A stretch of DNA of 64,000 bases. It comes from Batkoa obscura (Eukaryota > Entomophthoromycota > Entomophthoromycetes > Entomophthorales > Batkoaceae). A program made the translations under genes and the position numbers. Numbering within the stretch: the first letter of the stretch is position 1; each line of letters starts with the position of its first letter. The notes beneath the pieces were generated by a model. The model worked only from the letters and a program-made list of their open reading frames with translations. It ran no database searches and was not told where the DNA came from. The stretch spans positions 558,001 through 622,000 of the forward strand of contig JASVEC010000011.1 of NCBI GenBank assembly GCA_030770535.1. Reading direction: 5' to 3'. Below, piece by piece: positions 57,701-64,000 of this stretch.

Positions 57701-58789
57701 ATTAAGGGAACATATATTCCATATATTAGGCCTTCTTCACGACTATCTGCATGCCAACAATTCCATGATGTAATCTGTGGACATTCAGCCTTCCAAAAAA
57801 CATACGATACTATGAAAGTCTCCTGCTATTGGGAATCAATGATACCAGATTTGGAAGACTTTATAAATAATTGCGATGTTTGCAAGAGGGAACAAAGTAA
57901 AATAAAAGCTACAGCCTATAAGTTTATTTTACCTAAACATGCATTTCACACGGTAAGTATAGATGTAATAGGTCCTCTCTGTGAGGCCTCCTCGGTAAGA
58001 GGGAACAAATTTATTGTTGTAGCTATCGACCATCTAACTAAATGGGTTGAAGCTAAAGCAATACCAAATCAGACTTCCTTTCACATATCTAAATTTATAT
58101 ACGAAGATATTATTTGTAGGCATGGAAGCCCTCAGGTGATACTTACTGATAACGCTGCCAATTTTGTTAACCTGGTTCTCCCGAAATTAGCTAGACTAAT
58201 GGCCATAAAGCATTCTACTGCAGCTCCATATCACCCTGAAACTAACGGAATGGTTGAGAGAGTAAATGGTACACTAGTACGTATACTAAGGAAGCTGGCT
58301 TTCGATAAAACTAGCTCTTGGGATGAATATCTACATTCTGCTATTTTAGCATATAGATATTCAGTACATAGTATTACCAAAAAATCCCCTTTTGTTATGC
58401 TTTATGGGAGACATCCGGGACTCCCCATATCATTCGCTCCTTTGATGGTTAGACAAGAAGAGATGAGTCCTGACATGTACTTGCTTAAGCTAACAAAAAA
58501 ATTAATAGCTATCCAAGTTGACGCCTTTAATGCATTGACAGACTCGAAAACAAGGAGGTATCGACAAGATATTTCTCGACTTCCTCGTCTAGCCGTCTTC
58601 AAAGTAGGTGATATCGTTCATCTGTACCCTTCCTATAATCAATCTAGAAAAAATAAATTAGCATTGAAATGGGATGGACCATATGAAGTCATACATAAAC
58701 ACTTGTATGATAGCTATTCAATTAAACATAAACGAACAAGCGTTATATATAACCGAGTCCATGCCAAGTTTCTCAAATCAGCAATGTGA
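54774..58789 (+). CDS. pol: Pol of the Gypsy element
   Basis: The pol frame is open from the gag end, with a first internal ATG at 54956. Domains in order: aspartic protease 'IILDSGAPINFISS'; reverse transcriptase with 'MPQGLSNAPATFQRLMDN' and 'LIYLDDLNVFS'; RNase H with 'LHTDASLTAVGGVLSQ'; integrase with an HHCC zinc finger ('CGHSAFQKTYD...NNCDVCKRE') and a D-D-E core ('VSIDVIGPL', 'LTDNAANFVN', 'NGMVERVNGTLVR'); and a GPY/F module 'LALKWDGPYEVIHKH'. No chromodomain is seen after it. Confidence 0.93.
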
Positions 58790-58886
58790 TTCAATGAATA
58801 CAATTTGTAACTAGTCAAATTCCATCTCATAGGTTCTCGGTAAGTAAGCCATAAAAATTCACTATATCAAATCATAGGGAGGGAAA

Positions 58887-59286
58887 TGTGAAATATCGCT
58901 TCGTCAGTCCCATGGTTAATTATTTTGATTTGTTATGAGAATTTCTAGTTCCGCCCAAAAGAATATTATCTTCTCATTTTGATACTTATACTTTTCAGAG
59001 TATAAAAGAGTTTACAGAGTATAATAGTTCGAGGCTTTTTAACTGAATTAATCCCTGATATCTCGAACATTTAATAAAGCCACTAAGTTTTCTTAATATT
59101 ATTTTACATAGATTTTACATTAGTATTGTCTATTCTATTTGTCTTATATAGCTTGTAACCTATTACGTGCTATTCCTCATAATCCAAGTCTATCTTAGTT
59201 ACATAAACTAAGACCTTTCGACTTATAGTGTAGTCAACCCAGCAATAGCTGTTCTTGACTCCAAACCCTGAGTACCAGATTTCACA
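58887..59286 (+). repeat. 3' LTR, 400 bp
   Basis: Preceded by the polypurine tract and identical by eye to the 5' LTR. Followed by AAAC, matching the left flank. Confidence 0.95.
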
Positions 59287-60161
59287 AAACTTATTTATCA
59301 TGCTAAATTAAAAAATTCAATATCATCAAATTAAACCAGCATACACAACTTTATAAAAGCAGGTATTTATATTTTAAAAGTTTAACAAAGCTTTAATTTA
59401 ATAATATAATATGACAGAAAAAGCTTTAAAGTATATATTAATGCTTTTTTAAATTAAAAATTACTATTAAAAGGTTGAATATTGTTTCTTAATAAAAAAT
59501 CGAAGATAAATTTCAAAAGATTTTTTTTACACTTTGTTAAAAATTAATAATATTGCTTTATGATGTTATTAATATAAAATTTAAAAGGAATAAATTATAG
59601 ATTATTTTGAATTATATTTTTAAGTTTTATAGCTATGTCTGCTCTTTTTGCCAAATCATGTTATCTTGAAAATGTCTACATAAAGCGTGGGCACCCTGTT
59701 TTAATACTTTATTACATTATTTATTTAGATCTTATAAGTGTAAATAAAAAAATTTAAAAAATGTATATTAATTATTCAAATGAAAAAAATAATTATGACG
59801 AGTGTTTTTTCATTTCAAGAAGATTATGCAATAGATAATGTAGCGATAAAAACCTTATATTAAAAAACAAATTATACTTAATACTATATAATGTGATACC
59901 TTATTTTTAGAATATTATTATTATTCTATAAAATAATTCTATAAATAAAAAATAAAATCCATTTTTAAAAGGTTCAGTTTCAAACACTCGAATTCCTTGC
60001 ATAGTTTTAAAAATACTGGGGACAAAACAAGTAATAAAAAATACCCATTTTTACTTCATTAATAATTTACTTAATTTATTATCAAACGGGTATTCTTCTA
60101 TTAAATAGAAATCAAAATATTAAGCTAACAGTCACGAATTTAATAACTCAATAATGTAAAC
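59287..60161. other. intergenic, AT-rich, no gene seen
   Basis: Right flank of the Gypsy element. No frame or repeat is supported. Confidence 0.45.
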
Positions 60162-60362
60162 TTAAATAAATATTATACTTAAAACAGATGTCAATAATAC
60201 AACAATGCTGATTATGAGATCACTTAACATTAAATAATAAAATAGTTTCAAATTCAAAGTTTTATTTGAAACCAAAAACCACTGAGCATTAAAAGTCACA
60301 CTAACCACTAGTCTGGGTGTAAAAAAAGTTAAATTTTTCAAAAAATAGCTCAAAATTTCCAA
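60162..60362 (-). pseudogene. Possible family-A GPCR-like fragment
   Basis: A 66-codon frame with two hydrophobic spans. The run 'LNLKLFYYLMLSDLIISIVV' resembles the TM1-loop-TM2 region of rhodopsin-like receptors (N...YYLMLSDL). No further receptor sequence can be read downstream on this strand. Some early-diverging fungi carry many such genes, so a gene fragment is plausible, but a random hydrophobic frame is also possible in AT-rich DNA. Confidence 0.25.
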
Positions 60363-60434
60363 AAAAAATACAAAAAAATCAATTCTTAGCTAATTTAATA
60401 TTATGTTCAGGGGTAAATAAGTGTCCTAAAAAAA

Positions 60435-60445
60435 TATATAAATAG
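60435..60445 (+). promoter_or_regulatory. TATA box of DNRLRE gene 2
   Basis: TATATAAATAG about 50 bp upstream of the ATG at 60486, the same string and spacing class as at the ABC and protease genes. Confidence 0.6.
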
Positions 60446-60485
60446 TAAATTAAAGCCTTGGACTTTTTTAAGACATAATTTTAAA

Positions 60486-61085
60486 ATGAAATTTTTATAT
60501 TATTTTACCTTCTCTTTATCTTTGAACTTTATAACATCTGCTTCACTTTCATTGTCAAAAAGGGAGGATTGTAAATTATCAAGTTTAACTCCAACAATCC
60601 AAGGGAATCCATACTATTCAATTTTACCCTTAGACGCTTGTCCAGTGTGTCCAGAAACAAACAGTTGTAATGAATGCAAAGTGAAAATTAGTGACACGTT
60701 TTCAGTAAGAAACACCCGCTTTTGGTCTAAGATATTACTTGGGTTTACCATACCAAAAGATAGAAAAATCAAAAAATGTACTCTCAGCTTAACCCCGGTT
60801 GAAAATCAACAATTTCTTTCACTAAACACTTTAGTTGATGTTTATACTACTTCTTCTTTTAATCCTGATGAAGTGACTTGGAACAATAGTCCAAAAGATA
60901 ATGACTTGATTTCTACTTTTGATACTAAAAATCCAAATCCAGTAGATGTTACTAAATATTGCCAGGGGGGTGATGTTTACTTTTCAATTGTTAAAAATGA
61001 TACCATTGGACCTGAAAATATTTCTTTTTATTCCGCTACTTCTCAAAAACCACCAAAATTAGAAGTGGAGTATGAGTCTTCTTAA
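60486..61085 (+). CDS. Secreted DNRLRE/CBM96-like protein 2
   Basis: Single-exon gene for 199 residues with a signal peptide ('MKFLYYFTFSLSLNFITSAS') and a nearby KR site that could be a Kex2 cleavage point. The mature domain has 'ILPLDACPVCPETNSCNECK', 'SVRNTRFWSKILLGFTIP', 'VDVYTTSSFNPDEVTWNNSP' (the classic DNRLRE strand V-Y-x-x-x-S-F-N-x-x-x-V-T-W-N-N-x-P), and a C-terminal 'NISFYSATSQKPPKLEVEYE'. It matches the protein at 38730-39326 in length, Cys spacing and order. It is probably a cell-surface or secreted carbohydrate-binding protein. Confidence 0.8.
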   Translation: MKFLYYFTFSLSLNFITSASLSLSKREDCKLSSLTPTIQGNPYYSILPLDACPVCPETNSCNECKVKISDTFSVRNTRFWSKILLGFTIPKDRKIKKCTLSLTPVENQQFLSLNTLVDVYTTSSFNPDEVTWNNSPKDNDLISTFDTKNPNPVDVTKYCQGGDVYFSIVKNDTIGPENISFYSATSQKPPKLEVEYESS

Positions 61086-61196
61086 CTTGTAAAGTTTAAA
61101 ACTGTATATATTGTTTAAAAATTAAAAATAAACCTTTTTTCCTCACAAATTTTATAACATGTTTCTAACAAATTATTTTATTTCAAATTTTCAATT

Positions 61197-63377
61197 TTAA
61201 TGCAAAGTTGGCATATTTACGGTAGCTCTGGTAGAGGTAGCATCTTCTTCACGCCATAAAGAAGTTATAGTTTTAAGTTGGGTATAAAATTGGACACCAG
61301 AACGACCGTAAAAGTTGATATCTCCACGAATAGAGTCTCTAGATCCAGTGAAAGCGAACATTGGAAGTGGGACAGGCTAAATAAGATGTATTAAATAAAT
61401 ATGATAAATAAGTTAAAAGTTATATTACAATTGGAACATTAACACCCTATAAAAAAATAAAAGTTAGTATTCATTTTACAAACTAGATGATTGAATAAAA
61501 ACTTACAACTTGACCGATATCAATTTCTTTACAGAATTTCTTGGAAACGGAGCCTGAAGTGGTAAAGATAGCAGTACCATTACCATAACGATTAGCGTTG
61601 ACGACACTGATAGCATCATCTAAAGTATCGACATCGAGACATACTAATACCGGAGCAAAGATTTCTTCTTGATAACATTTCATGTGTGGTTTAACATTAG
61701 TGATAATGGTGGGGCCTAAAAAGTTTCCCTTTTCATAACCAGCAACCTAAAATTGTTAAGTAAATTAAACTAAATAAGAATATAGCCTTGTTACAGTTGG
61801 GTTACGACCATCGAGGATGACGTTGGCACCTTCATCAATAGCTGATTGAATAAGATCATGAGCACGTTTAAGGGCCTGTTGATAAATTAGTTATTATCAT
61901 CACAAACTAAACCATCAATAATAATTACATCTTTAGAGATCATTGGGCCAATATCAGTATTGGCTTGGAAACCTTCATTAACACTTAATTTTTGAGCACG
62001 CTCAACAAGTTCAGGCAACCTAAAAAGAAAAATCAAAAAGATATCACTCATTTTACCAAAAATAGTTACCATTGTTTAGATTCACCAACGAAGACAGCAG
62101 TTGAAAGAGCCATACATCTTTGGCCAGCAGCACCGAAAGCAGCGCCAGTTAAAGCATTAAGAGTATGATTTTTATTAGCATCTGGCATAATTACACCATG
62201 ATTTTTAGCACCTAAATTAGCCTAAATAATAATAAATGTGAACCAAACTTAGCTATCTATTATCTTACTTGAACTCTCTTTCCGTTTTTACTACCACGCT
62301 CATGAATGTATTTTCCAGCATGGTCGGAACCAACGAAGGAGATAGCTTTGATACTTGGTTCATCACAAATAAAGTTAACAGTATCTACTGAACCATGTAC
62401 AACATTTAATACACCTTTAGGGATACCAGCTTGCTCAGCTAATTCAGCTAAGATCATCATTGCTCCTGGATCTTTTTCAGATGGTTTAATGATAATAGTA
62501 TTACCGGTGGCAATAGCTACTGGGAACATCTGTTGAAGTTTATAATTATTATTTTATTCCTGAGTTTAATTATATTAATTACCCATAATGGAATCATAGC
62601 TGGAAAATTGAATGGACAGATACCACCAACAACACCTAACGGTTCACGTACGGTGTAGGTATCCATATCTTTAGCTACTTCAGTAATTTGTCCCAAAGTG
62701 TATTCTGGTAGTCCACACATCGATTCAACGACCTCTAAATAAATAAATTTAGATAATTTTTTTATTAATAGTAAATAACTAAGCCTACGTAATCCACGTA
62801 ATACATCACCTTTAGCATCTGGGAAAGTTTTTCCTTGTTCAGTAACAATGGAAGTAGCAATACGATCCTATTTAACTATATTAGTAAAAAGCAATAAATT
62901 TCCAATATAATACTACCATATTGTTGCGAATAAGAGCTTGTAAGTCTAACATTTTACGTTGGCGAGATAAGACAGAGGTATTTCTCCAAGTTTTAAAAGC
63001 TTCTTTAGCAGTTGAAGCGGCATAAGCTAACTCTTCTGGAGTAGATTCTGGAACTAAAGTTAAAAGTTCTTGGGTGGCCTAAGTAAATAAGAAGTAAATA
63101 AAATAAGCGTAATATAATTAATGTCGATAATCTTACTGGATTACGAAGTTCAATCCATTTTTTAGTTTTGGATTCAACAAACTCGCCATTGATATAATTT
63201 TTAGTTACATATTTTGGTTGTTCATGATTTAAGGCGCTAACAGTGAAGTTACGTACTTTGAAAGATAACGTTTTCTTTGAGGAAAGTCTAAAAATTGTAT
63301 AAACATCCTTTCTTTATCTATAAGCATACAATGAATTACTGTGCTAACTTAAAACCTTTTAATGTATTAACGAGCAT
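61197..63377 (-). CDS. ALDH6A1-like: Mitochondrial methylmalonate-semialdehyde dehydrogenase (acylating)
   Basis: Twelve exons on the minus strand: 63340-63377, 63137-63287, 62917-63078, 62789-62867, 62583-62734, 62269-62529, 62070-62221, 61929-62019, 61795-61875, 61507-61746, 61429-61446, 61197-61376. They give 534 residues, as in animal ALDH6A1 (about 535). The basic start '[20 protein letters not shown]' is a mitochondrial presequence. Family marks: '[20 protein letters not shown]', '[20 protein letters not shown]', '[20 protein letters not shown]', '[15 protein letters not shown]', the catalytic Cys in '[12 protein letters not shown]', and '[20 protein letters not shown]'. The enzyme converts methylmalonate and malonate semialdehydes to propionyl- and acetyl-CoA in valine, thymine and beta-alanine breakdown. 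One exon is only 18 nt (GVNVPI). Confidence 0.95.
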
Positions 63378-64000
63378 CTTAAAAAATTACTTTTGTTATG
63401 TAACTCGAAATTTCGAAATTTATACTATCTTTTTAGCCACCTCGGTATAGCCAATCACCATCGACTATGATTCTCACCTTTCGTCAAGTAAGCTTTTAGA
63501 TATTATTCTTATCCCTTTTGTCGAGATTACTAAATTTGCTACTCAACTTACTTTTAATTTTAGTCTTTATCAGCTGATTCGGTGGAAGATTAAAGCTATG
63601 AAAAGGTAGCCAATAAATGGGTAAATAATATTTAAAACTTGACCTATCACTAGGTTTAGTTTGCTAAAAAAATACAACGTTTATTCATTGTCTATTGATA
63701 TTTATTAGGGTTCGTGTATGTTTAGGCGGTTTTCAACTAAAGAATTGAATAAAAACTTATTTGGTTTCTAATATATCTATTTTAAAGTATTTAAAAAAGG
63801 GCTAACAGCTGACCTGTTGTAATAAACAATCTTCCCGATTTTAAAGATAAACCATATTAAATATTTTCCATAAAGTTTGTTTTCCAAAATGATCCCTGAC
63901 CACTTTTCAATAATTATATCAAAGAGTTACTAGTTACGAATGTAGATTTCTGAATAAATGCTTTATCGCTGTACAGCTTTTAGCTAAAAACCTTTTGATT
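63378..64000. other. upstream region of the dehydrogenase gene
   Basis: No gene seen. A CCAAT sequence near 63449 lies about 70 bp upstream of the dehydrogenase ATG. Confidence 0.45.

Larger units (their letters stand above)
51734..59286 (+). mobile_element. Ty3/Gypsy LTR retrotransposon, looks whole
   Basis: A 7.55-kb element. The two LTRs (51734-52133 and 58887-59286) are 400 bp each and appear identical, so the insertion is very recent. LTR ends are TGTGAAAT...ATTTCACA, and the target duplication is AAAC or AAAAC. A primer-binding-site-like TGGCGCTCATAACTGGG starts at 52136, and a purine tract (CATAGGGAGGGAAA) precedes the 3' LTR. Inside are a gag frame and a pol frame with protease, reverse transcriptase, RNase H and integrase, the Gypsy order. 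Base composition is visibly richer in G/C than the host genes. I see no breaks in it. Confidence 0.95.

Noticed and set aside
1-64000. CRISPR array, bacterial operons or riboswitches
   Set aside because: No regularly spaced repeats or bacterial gene organisation; spliced genes show that the DNA is eukaryotic.

Overview
The window looks like nuclear DNA of an AT-rich fungus. Genes are close together on both strands. Most carry short spliceosomal introns (about 40-70 nt, GTAAGT/GTAATT...TAG), and coding regions hold many Asn-repeat tracts. The gene set is fungal: a yeast-type CDP-diacylglycerol synthase, an Eaf6 subunit, a B56 phosphatase subunit, a Rho GTPase, an MDR-type ABC pump and secreted DOMON and DNRLRE proteins. 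A TPX2-like spindle protein, a membrane-anchored UDP-glycosyltransferase and a possible family-A GPCR fragment make me favour an early-diverging fungus, perhaps an entomophthoralean such as Conidiobolus. That placement is inference only.

Layout. 0-16 kb: tRNA-Ile, a PH-domain protein, Eaf6, a PPR-like protein, an unrecognised coiled-coil protein, a TPX2-like protein, a 13-exon PP2A B56 subunit and tRNA-Glu. 16-27 kb: a MITE copy, an MFS transporter, an AlkB-like dioxygenase, a UDP-glycosyltransferase pseudogene with three in-frame TAA codons, and an intact 1286-aa ABC transporter. 28-36 kb is accessory and decayed: orphan ORF remnants, a fossil primase-polymerase/D5 helicase of viral type, a tail-to-tail pair of four-pass membrane proteins, a decayed gene of an unknown family and a second MITE copy. 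36-48 kb: tandem DOMON secreted proteins, a DNRLRE secreted protein, a Rho GTPase with a 6-nt exon, a membrane protein that may be mitochondrial, CDP-DAG synthase and a pepsin-like protease. 49-59 kb is a transposon island: the second copy of the decayed gene family, a third MITE copy, two old solo LTRs and a whole-looking Ty3/Gypsy element with identical 400-bp LTRs. 60-64 kb: a second DNRLRE protein and a 12-exon mitochondrial methylmalonate-semialdehyde dehydrogenase.

The genes do not form one pathway. Two themes stand out. One is secretion and the cell surface (DOMON pair, DNRLRE pair, aspartyl protease, MDR pump, MFS). The other is repeated invasion by mobile or viral DNA, followed by decay that looks biased towards C-to-T change. 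All exon models were built by eye from splice-site consensus and reading-frame continuity.
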